In this document: positions 14,746-21,952 of the stretch, one piece after another
Layout of the letters: every line of letters starts with the position of its first letter
How positions within the stretch are numbered: position 1 is the stretch's first letter
Origin: Ignavibacteria bacterium
GTDB lineage: Bacteria > Bacteroidota > Ignavibacteria > Ignavibacteriales > Melioribacteraceae
Assembly: GCA_003233295.1 (NCBI GenBank)
Contig: QILJ01000576.1
Span: 1-34,246, forward strand
Length of the DNA: 34,246 nucleotides
Reading direction: 5' to 3'
The notes under the pieces: model-generated
What the model saw: the letters and a program-made list of their open reading frames with translations, nothing else
Database searches by the model: none
Told to the model about the DNA's origin: nothing
Translations under genes and position numbers: made by a program

Positions 14746-14848
14746 ATGCTACAATCCAAATCTGAAATCCTATAAGTTTTATGGGAAAAAAGGGATTAAA
14801 GTATGCTCACAATGGAGAAAAATATTATCTTTTTTTGGAATAAAATAA
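14735..14848 (+). pseudogene. Truncated HNH-endonuclease-type N-terminus
   Basis: A 37-codon frame starting inside the end of the previous gene. It reads YRCYNPNLKSYKFYGKKGIK, then VCSQWRK. This is the hallmark opening of a common phage HNH/AP2-type homing endonuclease family (R-C-Y-N-P-N, Y-x-x-Y-G-x-x-G-I-K-V-C, W). The frame then stops at 14846-14848, and no DRIDN or HNH part follows in the next 100 bases. It is therefore a remnant, or perhaps a minimal DNA-binding piece. It supports past entry of a homing gene here. Confidence 0.65.
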
Positions 14849-14955
14849 CACACTATTCCATTTCTCATTTATCCGTTGTACCATACTGCTGTAGTTAGAT
14901 GTTTTTAACATTGCCTAGCGCAGTTTCTACACACGCTGGCATAACAGGAGAGGTC

Positions 14956-15261
14956 ATGGCTAAAAAACGCTATTACCAAGGTAAAAAAGACAAAATGGAT
15001 GAATCCAAAGGGATGAAAATGTACGAAGACAAAAAGATGTATAAAAAAGATATGAAGATGGATAAGAAAGAGATGAAATACCTGTCTTATGATGAGAGTC
15101 TTTTTGGTTTTCCATATGAATCTAAAGTAGTTGATTATCCAAAAAATTATTATTTCAATCAAGCTAGTGGTGCTTATAAAGATGATATTTCTGGAACTGA
15201 CTATGAGATTGATAAAGCTGTTGAAGGTTTGAATCGTAATAAATCTAATTATCGTTTTTAG
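14956..15261 (+). CDS. Lysine/methionine-rich protein, 101 aa
   Basis: The ATG at 14956 follows a strong AGGAGAGG; a longer frame from 14899 is less likely. The first half is extraordinarily rich in Lys, Met and Tyr (KKRYYQGKKDKMDESKGMKM and more of the same). The second half is less biased (YDESLFGFPYESK, then GTDYEIDKAVEGLNRNKS). The strong positive charge suggests nucleic-acid or capsid-interior binding, but no function is recognised. It forms a run of three small basic genes (14956, 15291, 15510) before the scaffold. Confidence 0.65.
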   Translation: MAKKRYYQGKKDKMDESKGMKMYEDKKMYKKDMKMDKKEMKYLSYDESLFGFPYESKVVDYPKNYYFNQASGAYKDDISGTDYEIDKAVEGLNRNKSNYRF

Positions 15262-15290
15262 GTTAATTATTCAATTTAAAGGAGCTTGAT

Positions 15291-15449
15291 ATGCCAGGCA
15301 TGCCTCGCACAAACAAACAAGCAACGAAGATAGCTTACAAGATCTTGGGTAAACCTGAGAACATGAAAGATAATAAGAATATTCGTGTAAATAGAAATCA
15401 TAGTGGCATAAATAGATCTCTTGATAGATGGTATAATCACAAAGTATAG
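15291..15449 (+). CDS. Small basic protein, 52 aa
   Basis: Starts at ATG 15291 with AAAGGAG 7 bases upstream, one of the best ribosome-binding sites of the region, and encodes 52 residues to the TAG at 15447. Lys, Arg and Asn dominate (NKQATKIAYKILGKPENMKD, then NIRVNRNHSGINRSL). It is probably a nucleic-acid-binding or minor virion protein; unrecognised. It ends directly before a G/C hairpin. Confidence 0.6.
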   Translation: MPGMPRTNKQATKIAYKILGKPENMKDNKNIRVNRNHSGINRSLDRWYNHKV

Positions 15450-15459
15450 TTTTCGACCC

Positions 15460-15494
15460 GGGGGGGGTTTACCTTTTTATTCCTCCCCCCTTTG
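15460..15494 (+). terminator. G-run/C-run hairpin terminator
   Basis: A run of eight G (15460-15467) can pair with CCCCCC (15485-15490) across a 17-nt T-rich loop, followed by TTTGTT. It lies between the 52-aa gene and the 100-aa gene. Its design matches the G6/C6 hairpin at 4194-4244, so poly-G/poly-C stems may be this phage's usual way of stopping transcription. Confidence 0.55.
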
Positions 15495-15509
15495 TTGAAA
15501 GGATAATTA

Positions 15510-15812
15510 ATGGCTTGTAGTAAATGTAAAAAAAACATGGTTAAGATTGGTAAAGATATGAAAGTATCTAAAGCTAAAGAAAAGAAGATGGAAAAGAAGG
15601 CAGGTGGAAGTAGCGTTGGAGAATACAAATCAGTATCTAAAAAAGATTTTGCCGGCCCATCAGGAGGATCTCCGGCTGGTTCATATCCAATTAATACATT
15701 ATCACGAGCAAAATCTGCATTGAAACTTGCTCATAATGCTCCAAATCCTGAAGGAATTAAGCGCAAAGTATATAAAAAATATCCACAATTAAAACCAAAG
15801 AACAAAAAATAA
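15510..15812 (+). CDS. Small basic phage protein with FAGP motif, 100 aa
   Basis: A 100-aa basic protein. The N-terminus has CSKCKK, a possible half zinc knuckle, followed by a lysine-rich linker. The C-terminal half, KKDFAGPSGGSPAGSYPINT, then LSRAKSALKLAHNAP, resembles a small domain often seen in phage proteins (F-A-x-P ... Y-P-I-x-x ... A-x-x-A-L) that also occurs fused to protease or head proteins. The precise role is unknown. AAAGGATAA precedes the ATG. Confidence 0.6.
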   Translation: MACSKCKKNMVKIGKDMKVSKAKEKKMEKKAGGSSVGEYKSVSKKDFAGPSGGSPAGSYPINTLSRAKSALKLAHNAPNPEGIKRKVYKKYPQLKPKNKK

Positions 15813-15824
15813 ACAGGAAACGCT

Positions 15825-16022
15825 ATGAGTCCGATAGTTTTTAAAATAGCGATGCTAATATCGTTTGAGCCACAAGTTTATGAAGCTATACAAATACAAG
15901 CTAATGAAGAAAATACAACCGTAGAGCAACTCATTCAAACGGCGATACTTAAGAAGGTAGCAAAGATCTCATCACCAGTTTCTGGAAAAATAATAGAATT
16001 AGATAGGTGTTCTAATGGTTGA
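15825..16022 (+). CDS. Ribbon-helix-helix-like protein, 65 aa
   Basis: A 65-aa protein. Residues about 11-45 (MLISFEPQVYEAIQIQANEE, then TTVEQLIQTAILKK) follow the ribbon-helix-helix plan: a beta strand, a helix, a short turn with T-T, and a second helix. Such proteins are dimeric repressors. Position inside the head operon may mean that it regulates late transcription. It overlaps the next gene by 8 bp. A second, better RHH protein is read leftward at 28337. Confidence 0.55.
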   Translation: MSPIVFKIAMLISFEPQVYEAIQIQANEENTTVEQLIQTAILKKVAKISSPVSGKIIELDRCSNG

Positions 16023-16440
16023 GATGGTTAATGTTGGAGAATATAGAAAAGAGCTAGAAGGTGAGTATGAAAATGGTGTGCGTCGTGCTATTGATCGTGG
16101 AAAGACACGCTTTGACGGTAATTTCTATGTTGAGTTGGTAAACACAATAAAGAGAAAATATCGCAAACATGGAGAGATCCACCCATTTTTTTATGATAGG
16201 AAGTCATGCCCAACTCCAATGTTCGATCAAGTAGTCTATAAATATGATTCAAAAAAAGATACTCTAGATATGCTTTGGTGTTTACCAAATAAAGAGGAAT
16301 CGTTAAATTATTATCACAATAAAGATCGGGTGCCTGTATCAGAATATTCCTTATTACAACAGGTAATGGATTATTTTGATGGTAGTATTTTCGCACTTGT
16401 AGATCGTATGGAGATAGAAGATGGAACAGCAGTACACTGA
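16015..16440 (+). CDS. Conserved phage head-region protein, 141 aa
   Basis: A 141-aa protein that I recognise as a type often found between portal and scaffold genes in podovirus-like phages with this capsid: EYRKELEGEYENGVRRAI, F-D-G-N-F-Y-V-E, then RKSCPTPMFDQVVYKYD and a final V-x-x-Y-x-L-L-Q-x-V-M-D-Y-F-D-G-S. Its biochemical role is not known to me. It overlaps the RHH-like gene and the scaffold gene (20 bp), consistent with a head-assembly operon. Confidence 0.7.
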   Translation: MVEMVNVGEYRKELEGEYENGVRRAIDRGKTRFDGNFYVELVNTIKRKYRKHGEIHPFFYDRKSCPTPMFDQVVYKYDSKKDTLDMLWCLPNKEESLNYYHNKDRVPVSEYSLLQQVMDYFDGSIFALVDRMEIEDGTAVH

Positions 16441-17104
16441 AAAAAACCAAGAACAAACAAATTTAGAACAAGATTTGAATAGTGTTTCACAAGATTCAGA
16501 ACCTATAACAATTGCTCAGAAACAAGACGAAGTACATAAACAAGTACGTGATAAAGAAGAAAATTTCCGTCGCATGCAAGAAAAACATGCATCTGAGAAG
16601 AAAGCATTATCAGATAAAGTAAATAAATTAGAACAGCAACTACGCAGTAATAATGGACTATCTGATGACGATATTGTTGAAGGCAGACATCTAGCTGCAA
16701 TAAGAGAATCTCAAGAACGTTTAGAAAAAGAACTTAGAGAACAAAAACAAAAACACCTAGAATCAATTCATGAAAATCAACTTAAGTCAGAAATTCCAGA
16801 TATATATGAGATAGTAAATGCAAAAAACCTTGAACGTCTTAAAGAATCTGATCCAGCGCTTTACTCCTCAATTGCTTCTGCTCCTGATCTTTATACTCGT
16901 GGTAAGCTTGCACATACTCTTATTAAGCAAGCTGGATTCATGGAGCAACAACAGAATAACGAACGTATTGATGAGAACTTACAGAAACCAGGAATAGGTA
17001 AATCCCCCGGTGCATTGAGTAAAGCTGAATCATATAGAACCTCTTTTTCTGATGAAGAAAAGAAAGCTAAATGGGCAGAAATACAAAAATACATCTCTGG
17101 ATAA
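16421..17104 (+). CDS. Scaffolding protein
   Basis: A 227-aa, highly charged, Gln/Glu/Lys-rich protein with a long coiled coil (about residues 35-115: KEENFRRMQEKHASEKKALS, then KLEQQLRS, then RLEKELREQKQK). A small helical C-terminal domain ends in SFSDEEKKAKWAEIQKYISG. Position directly before the major capsid gene, size and composition are those of a capsid scaffold, which shapes the procapsid and leaves before packaging. The C-terminal basic/aromatic end is the likely coat-binding part. No protease motif is visible. Confidence 0.85.
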   Translation: MEQQYTEKNQEQTNLEQDLNSVSQDSEPITIAQKQDEVHKQVRDKEENFRRMQEKHASEKKALSDKVNKLEQQLRSNNGLSDDDIVEGRHLAAIRESQERLEKELREQKQKHLESIHENQLKSEIPDIYEIVNAKNLERLKESDPALYSSIASAPDLYTRGKLAHTLIKQAGFMEQQQNNERIDENLQKPGIGKSPGALSKAESYRTSFSDEEKKAKWAEIQKYISG

Positions 17105-17115
17105 TATCTAATTTA

Positions 17116-17144
17116 TTGATTTTTACCACTCAGTGAGTTATAAC
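17116..17144 (+). promoter_or_regulatory. Late-type promoter for capsid gene with palindrome
   Basis: TTGATT (17116-17121), 17-bp spacer, TATAAC (17139-17144), in the 189-bp gap before the capsid gene. The spacer ends in a perfect odd palindrome, ACTCA-G-TGAGT (17128-17138), touching the -10, a place where a repressor or activator could act. The resulting leader would be about 140 nt and holds a TGGCG/CGCCA hairpin (from about 17178). Such a separate promoter would raise capsid protein above the other head proteins. Confidence 0.5.
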
Positions 17145-17293
17145 TATTTTAGATGTAAACACAGCTTCATCAGTTGTATGGCGTAATAGACAGAATTCGC
17201 CATCTGTCAGGCGTAGCTCCTTTATAAGCGAGCAGAACTCCGCCAGTTCAGATAGGTGATAAAACATTTAATCTGAATATCTAAGGTAGTTGA

Positions 17294-17602
17294 ATGATTA
17301 CAACATCCTCAATACTGCCAGCTCCAGTACAAGCTCATTTTGACAAAGCTTTACTATCTGTTCCGTATCCCAACCTTATACATGGTTTAGTTGCAGAACA
17401 ACGTAGTATGCCTTCTCATAGTGGTACTTTATGGCGTGGTAGACAATATAACGCATTAGCAACGGCCGAAGTTGCTTTGGGAGATAAAGGTATTGAACCT
17501 CCTGCTGAATCACTCACAGCAGTTGATATAGATGCAAAAGTAGAATGGTATGGTAAATCAGTAGTTCTTAACGAACAAGTGGTAATCCAGAACCAGGACC
17601 CT
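17294..17602 (+). CDS. Major capsid protein, exon 1 (N4-gp56-like)
   Basis: Codons 1-103 of the major capsid protein. The reading frame is N4-gp56-family-like: VPYPNLIHGLVAEQRSMPSH, W-R-R-Y arch residues, then DIDAKVEWYGKSVVLNEQVV ending at NQDP. Genomic read-through continues only 20 codons into the intron, to TAA 17663-17665. After intron removal CCT joins GTACTT, giving NQDP-VLNQAV, the expected coat sequence, and a single 315-aa protein with the exon at 17840. AAGG lies 8 bases before the ATG. The truncated 123-aa reading is unlikely to be functional. Confidence 0.92.
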
Positions 17603-17839
17603 AAAATGTATGGGGTCGGTAAATTTTCCCTGATTGACTTGGAAGCCGAAGTAGCTTTTAGCTAACCGGTGACAGGGGCGAACCGTTAAAGTAGACGGAC
17701 GTTGAACGACTGAGTGGGAGAACCTTCACTATTGAAGGATGCGACAGTCTGAACACGACTCGATAAGGTCGTGAGGGAGATCCGAAGAGGTTTCCCCGCC
17801 AGAAATGGTCAGTAGCCGAAGGGTGAAAGTAACAGAACG
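17603..17839 (+). ncRNA. ORF-less group I intron in the major capsid gene
   Basis: A 237-nt self-splicing ribozyme. P1: exon GACCCT (17597-17602) pairs with intron GGGGTC (17612-17617), including the required U-G pair at the 5' splice site. P10: GTAT just before that guide (17608-17611) pairs with exon 2 GTAC (17840-17843). P7: GACTG (17708-17712) with CAGTC (17745-17749), enclosing a P8-like hairpin CCTTC/GAAGG (17723-17727, 17734-17738). A P9-like hairpin is ACGAC/GTCGT (17755-17759, 17768-17772). The P2 region has TAGCT/AGCTA (17652-17664). The intron ends in G. Excision restores the frame exactly. No endonuclease ORF is inside, so mobility would need help in trans. P3-P6 were not fully resolved. 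Confidence 0.92.
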
Positions 17840-18478
17840 GTACTTAACCAAGCAGTAAAACGTCTTGGTCAATCTTTACGTGAAACTGAAGATAAATTAT
17901 TGCGTGATATGCTGGCATCTACGGCTACATCTATTAATGCTACTGGTGGAACTAATGGTGATACTCCTACCGAAATTAGTGCAAGTGATATTGAAAAAAT
18001 AACACGTAATCTAATTGGTAATGATGCATTTACTGTTACTGACCATATTGAAGCAGAAGATAGAATTGGTACAGCTCCTGTAAGAAATGCATTTGTTGCA
18101 ATGGCACATAGTGATATTATTGGAGATCTTGAGGCAATTCCTCGTTTCCAATCAACTAATGAATATGCACAATATGAAAAACGGCTGAATTCAGAATGGG
18201 GAGCATATAGAAATGTACGATTCTTTGTCTCTTCTGCTGGTTCAGTACAAAAAAGTGCATCTGCATTAAATAAAAACGTTTACAATGTATTTATTTGTGG
18301 AATGGAATCTTATGGTAGTATCAAGCAAGATTTAGCATCAGCTAAATTTATTTATAGAGATCCTTTATATTCAGGCGCATTGGCTCTTAATGGTACGGTA
18401 GCTTATAAATTTGCATCTGCTCAGGTTATTTTCCATGATGAGTGGATTCAAAAACTACGTTGTACAATAGCTAATTAA
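17840..18478 (+). CDS. Major capsid protein, exon 2 (N4-gp56-like)
   Basis: Codons 104-315 of the capsid protein. It begins VLNQAVKRLGQSLRETEDKL, directly continuing exon 1, and contains the family's central segment VRNAFVAMAHSDIIGDLEAI, then SEWGAYRNVRFFVSSAGS and the final strand VAYKFASAQVIFHDEWIQKL. The protein forms the HK97-fold shell around the packaged DNA. The frame is open from 17840, and no start codon with a ribosome-binding site precedes the body, so it is an exon rather than a separate gene. It is followed at 18489 by a probable head-decoration protein. Confidence 0.92.
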   Translation, partial: VLNQAVKRLGQSLRETEDKLLRDMLASTATSINATGGTNGDTPTEISASDIEKITRNLIGNDAFTVTDHIEAEDRIGTAPVRNAFVAMAHSDIIGDLEAIPRFQSTNEYAQYEKRLNSEWGAYRNVRFFVSSAGSVQKSASALNKNVYNVFICGMESYGSIKQDLASAKFIYRDPLYSGALALNGTVAYKFASAQVIFHDEWIQKLRCTIAN

Positions 18479-18488
18479 GGAGTAAATG

Positions 18489-19475
18489 ATGGCTAAATTT
18501 CAAGGTAGATTTACTTCTACAGGCGTTAATTATGTAATTGATGTGCCTATTCAAATTGATAGAATGCATATTATTAATGAAACGCAATATAATGCTACAG
18601 GTGTTAATACTGCAATAGAATTTGATTGGCAACGTGGTATGGCTGATCAAGCTGGTGTTTATAAGTTTAAAAATGCTTCTAATGCATTATTAGGCGAAAT
18701 GAATGATGCAACTAATCCTGGATTTTCGTTAGTCAATTCGGCTGATCAAAATGTTGGAGTTGCAGTTGCAGTCACAGCTGTTTCTAATGCTACTCAATTT
18801 GTGTCTAGTACAGCATCTACAAGTGGATTAGCTACGGGCGATATTGTTCGTTTAACTAATATTGCTACACAAACTAATACTCGTGGTTTCGATTTTGAAA
18901 TTGATACAGTGGTAGCTAATACAAGCTTTGCTGCACGTTGGGCATTAGCTAGTGTTCCAGGTGGTGCTGGAGGAGCGGGTTTCTATAGAAAAGTTGATTT
19001 CGAACCAATTTTCTATCCACGAAATCGTTTTGTGGTTAATATTTCACAAGCTACTCAAGGTGTTGTTACTACATCTGTAGCTCATGGATATCAAGTTGGT
19101 CAAAAAGTAGTATTCTACTTCCCTGTTGGTCAAACTGATGGAACAAATGCATTTGGTATGGAAGAGTTGAATAATGTTGAAGCAACAATTGTTGCTGTAT
19201 CTACTGCTAATAATACATTTACGATTAATGTAGATACAAGTACATTTACAGCGTTTGCATGGCCAGATCCTATTTCAGATTTCTGCACTGTTGCACCTGC
19301 TGGAATGGATACTGCACAAGCATTGAGTTCCAATGTAAATGAAAATAGTGATGCTCGTGAAAACCAAGCCATTCGTGGAATGGTTCTTTATGCTGGTGCA
19401 TTAAGCCCCGCTGGTATTAACAATGATGTTATTTACTGGGAAGCTGAAAGCGCTGACAACGTAAGCAATCTATAG
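18489..19475 (+). CDS. Virion protein downstream of capsid gene, probable head decoration
   Basis: A 328-aa beta-rich, low-Cys protein. ATG 18489 is chosen over ATG 18486 because AAGGAG (18477-18482) is then 6 bases away. The N-terminus has FQGRFTSTGVNYVIDVPIQI, a middle Ig-like stretch follows (GVVTTSVAHGYQVGQKVVFY, a pattern also seen in phage adhesion domains), and the C-terminus is IRGMVLYAGALSPAGINNDV. The position right after the capsid gene, and the shared transcript ending at the terminator at 19481, suggest a decoration or capsid-bound fibre protein made in high amount. The exact role is inferred. Confidence 0.65.
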   Translation: MAKFQGRFTSTGVNYVIDVPIQIDRMHIINETQYNATGVNTAIEFDWQRGMADQAGVYKFKNASNALLGEMNDATNPGFSLVNSADQNVGVAVAVTAVSNATQFVSSTASTSGLATGDIVRLTNIATQTNTRGFDFEIDTVVANTSFAARWALASVPGGAGGAGFYRKVDFEPIFYPRNRFVVNISQATQGVVTTSVAHGYQVGQKVVFYFPVGQTDGTNAFGMEELNNVEATIVAVSTANNTFTINVDTSTFTAFAWPDPISDFCTVAPAGMDTAQALSSNVNENSDARENQAIRGMVLYAGALSPAGINNDVIYWEAESADNVSNL

Positions 19476-19480
19476 TTTTT

Positions 19481-19510
19481 ATAGTCCTGGAATACTCTGG
19501 GACTATTTTT
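19481..19510 (+). terminator. Rho-independent terminator after capsid operon
   Basis: ATAGTCC (19481-19487) pairs perfectly with GGACTAT (19500-19506) across a 12-nt loop, followed by five T (19506-19510). It closes the transcript of the capsid and decoration genes and lies directly before the ribosome-binding site of the 126-aa gene. Confidence 0.8.
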
Positions 19511-19524
19511 AATAAGGAAATTAA

Positions 19525-19905
19525 ATGACAAAAACAAAAAGCACATCAGAACACGAAAAATCAATGCGTTATAAACGTGATAGAGATAGAGAAAAAGTAA
19601 AAGGTCTTTTTCATTTTCCTGAACGTCCAGGTGGTAATCTAAAATTTGATTTTCAGCAATATGCTGGTGATCCGATGCAACAATATAATCTTTGGGATGG
19701 AGAAGTCTATGAAATTCCAAGAGGTGTTGCACGTCATTTGAACAATAGTGGATATCTTCCCAAAATGGAATATTATAAGAACGACATAGGTGAAGTTTGT
19801 TTACGGGAAGCTAGAAAAGCTAGACGATATAGTTTTGAAAATTATGACTTCTTTGAGCTGGAAGATATCGGTGAAAAGAATATATCCCAAGTAGAAAAAG
19901 TATAA
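19525..19905 (+). CDS. Conserved phage head-tail region protein, 126 aa
   Basis: A 126-aa protein of a type that recurs next to N4-gp56-like capsid genes: a charged start (RYKRDRDREKVKGLFHFPER), PGG-x-L-x-F, then YNLWDGEVYEIPRGVARHLN, then a tail of basic residues and FENYDFFEL. The function is not known to me; position suggests a minor head or connector role. TAAGGA precedes the ATG, and the next gene starts 9 bp after its stop. Confidence 0.7.
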   Translation: MTKTKSTSEHEKSMRYKRDRDREKVKGLFHFPERPGGNLKFDFQQYAGDPMQQYNLWDGEVYEIPRGVARHLNNSGYLPKMEYYKNDIGEVCLREARKARRYSFENYDFFELEDIGEKNISQVEKV

Positions 19906-19914
19906 GGATAGTTA

Positions 19915-20931
19915 ATGGCAGCAGATTTAAATGCAATACGTACGAAGATTCGAAGACTAACTCGTTCGCCGAGTATTCAACAGATTTCTGATGCCGACAT
20001 TGATGAGTATATAAATACTTTTTATTTATATGATCTTCCAGAATCTCTTCGATTGTTTTCTTTAAAGAAGACGTTAAGTTTTTTTACTGAGCCACATGTA
20101 GATCAATATGTTAGTGGAGAGGTTTCCGGATTAGAAGATTTTAAGAACCTATATTCTACGATTGAAACTCCAGTTTATGTTGCGGGTAATTTAGCTTACT
20201 ATGCACAATCTCGAGAAGAGTTCTTTAATCTTTATCCAATAGTTAGTTTTAGACAAACTATTGCTACAGGTGACGGTGTAACTACCGCATTTAGTGGAAC
20301 ACTTTCTAATATTCCTATTATGCAACATAGAGTTTCATTTGTATCTGAAGATATAAATGGTAATGCATTGGTTTTAGAAGATAAAACAAATTCTTCATTG
20401 GTTAATCCTAATGAAGAAGGCGATCTTATGGAGCCGGGAAAAACTACCTTAGCCGGTGGTATAGGATATGTTGATGGAAGTTATACTTTTGATTTTTATC
20501 TTAATAATGTAATTACTGCACCAGCAAATGGTGCTATTATACAAGCACAAACGAGACCTTATGTAGCTTCTATTCCACAAGCGGTTCTGTACTATGATAA
20601 TACGTTCACACTTCGTCCTGTTCCTGATAAGGCCTATAAAATAACGTTTGATGCATATATGCGACCAACTGCATTTCTAGATAACCCTTCATCAGAGCCG
20701 GAACTTGAACAGTGGTGGCAATATCTAGCATATGGAGCAGCTAAAAAGATATTTGAAGATAGGGCAGATATTGAATCAGTCCAAATAATTATGCCAGAAT
20801 TTCTAAAACAAGAAAGACTCGTATTAAGAAGAACGTTAGTTCAAAAAGCAACACAACAAGCAGCAACCATATATAATTTTCAAGGAAATGGAAATTGGTT
20901 CAATGGTGGATATTGGGGAAATAGTTCATGA
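19915..20931 (+). CDS. Putative neck/head-tail adaptor protein, 338 aa
   Basis: A 338-aa structural protein. The start (IRTKIRRLTRSPSIQQISDA, then DIDEYINTFYLYDLPE) is a helical segment typical of phage head-completion adaptors that dock under the portal. A beta-rich middle follows with a FRQTIATGDGVTTAFSGTL strand set and a C-terminal helical part (WWQYLAYGAAKKIFEDRADI). This family occurs after capsid genes in podovirus-like phages. I infer a head-tail joining role; a tail-tube-like role is the alternative. Its stop overlaps the start of an HNH-like gene (ATGA). Confidence 0.65.
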   Translation: MAADLNAIRTKIRRLTRSPSIQQISDADIDEYINTFYLYDLPESLRLFSLKKTLSFFTEPHVDQYVSGEVSGLEDFKNLYSTIETPVYVAGNLAYYAQSREEFFNLYPIVSFRQTIATGDGVTTAFSGTLSNIPIMQHRVSFVSEDINGNALVLEDKTNSSLVNPNEEGDLMEPGKTTLAGGIGYVDGSYTFDFYLNNVITAPANGAIIQAQTRPYVASIPQAVLYYDNTFTLRPVPDKAYKITFDAYMRPTAFLDNPSSEPELEQWWQYLAYGAAKKIFEDRADIESVQIIMPEFLKQERLVLRRTLVQKATQQAATIYNFQGNGNWFNGGYWGNSS

Positions 20932-21305
20932 GATGTAAAATGTGTGATAAAAATACTAATTCAAGAAGGCATTACTGTAGTTTAGAATGTGCATTAAAGG
21001 CACGTACGGTAAAACATGATAATTGTTTATTTAGTAGTTCCAATTTAATTGTACATAAAAATAAAAATTATCTTCCGAATCGGTTAGCATTTGAACTATA
21101 TATAAGAAAACTGCCGAAAAATCATAGTGTATATTCTTCATGTGGAAGAAAAGAGTGTATTCAGCCACGGCATTTATATTCAAAAAAAAGAATGTATATA
21201 AAAAAACCTGAAGATAGGAAAAATATATATTGGCCTACTTTTTGGGAAAAGTTAAAGTTATACTGGTACGGATTAAAAGAAATATTAAATAAAAAAAGAG
21301 TTTAA
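20928..21305 (+). CDS. HNH-like zinc protein, candidate free-standing homing endonuclease
   Basis: A 125-aa protein with two Cys pairs at the N-terminus (CKMCDK and HYCSLEC, a zinc ribbon) and a C-terminal HNH-type part: NRLAFELYIRKLPKNH, then SSCGRKECIQPRHLYSKK. This matches the phage HNH pattern (R-x-A-(Y/F) ... V-x-H-x-C-x-x-x-x-C-(V/I)-x-P-x-H-L), except that the first His of H-x-C is Ser here. It may thus be a degenerate or altered nuclease. It overlaps the adaptor gene by 4 bp inside an operon of virion genes, a common location for inserted homing genes. It lies 3.1 kb from the capsid intron, which lacks its own endonuclease. Confidence 0.65.
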   Translation: MRCKMCDKNTNSRRHYCSLECALKARTVKHDNCLFSSSNLIVHKNKNYLPNRLAFELYIRKLPKNHSVYSSCGRKECIQPRHLYSKKRMYIKKPEDRKNIYWPTFWEKLKLYWYGLKEILNKKRV

Positions 21306-21324
21306 GGTAGAGAGGGTAAAATTT

Positions 21325-21951
21325 ATGGCTGTTATTACTTATAATGGGAATATACCGCAACCTAATGATGATCCGTCTCAATCACAACCACTTATTCTGG
21401 CTAACTTTTCAGGCATATTTGATTTAATTGATATTAATCATGAGCCTTTCGACAGTGCAAATGCGGGAAATCATACAATTTTAACAATGACACTCCAGGT
21501 AGCAACACCAGTTGGACTGCCCGCTAATTTTATTAATATATATAATAAAGTACCCGCTGGAGGTAATGATAAAGTAACACTAGCTACTTCAGAGATGTTT
21601 ATTCAAAGATCCGTTGCGGGAGATCGTTTCCCTTTTACAGCTTCAAGTACGGGATATACCTATTTACCTAGTGGTCAATTAATAAAATATGGAACAGCGA
21701 CGGTAAATGGTTTTGATCAGACTGTTACGTTTCCTACTGGAGTTGATATACCGCCTTTTATAGTAGCACCTTATCAGATTTTTTTGACAGTTAAGTCTAG
21801 TGCAGATAATGCAGCTGGAGTTGATCAGGGAGTATCATTGGGATCGTCAGCTTTTACTGATTTAATTTTTAAAGTAAATGCATTTACTTTATCTACTCGT
21901 GCAGCCGCTTCTGTTACATTTAGATGGATAGCTATTGGGCTAGGAGTATAA
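21325..21951 (+). CDS. Tail-associated structural protein, 208 aa
   Basis: A 208-aa beta-rich protein with no Cys and no signal peptide. Segments such as DLIDINHEPFDSANAGNHTI and TGYTYLPSGQLIKYGTATVN are of a type seen in phage tail proteins, the second resembling the repeated strand-turn of fibre C-terminal domains. It follows the HNH-like gene by 20 bp and precedes the 746-aa tail protein by one base, so it is part of the tail operon. Probably a tail-tip or fibre-attachment part; not recognised more exactly. Confidence 0.65.
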   Translation: MAVITYNGNIPQPNDDPSQSQPLILANFSGIFDLIDINHEPFDSANAGNHTILTMTLQVATPVGLPANFINIYNKVPAGGNDKVTLATSEMFIQRSVAGDRFPFTASSTGYTYLPSGQLIKYGTATVNGFDQTVTFPTGVDIPPFIVAPYQIFLTVKSSADNAAGVDQGVSLGSSAFTDLIFKVNAFTLSTRAAASVTFRWIAIGLGV

Positions 21952-21952
21952 A

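Noticed and set aside
17294..18478. Two separate genes (123 aa and 192 aa) or a frameshifted capsid pseudogene
   Set aside because: The halves join in frame with a coat-like junction only if exactly 237 nt are removed, and those nt carry P1, P7 and P10 pairings of a group I intron. A frameshift or decay would not produce this.
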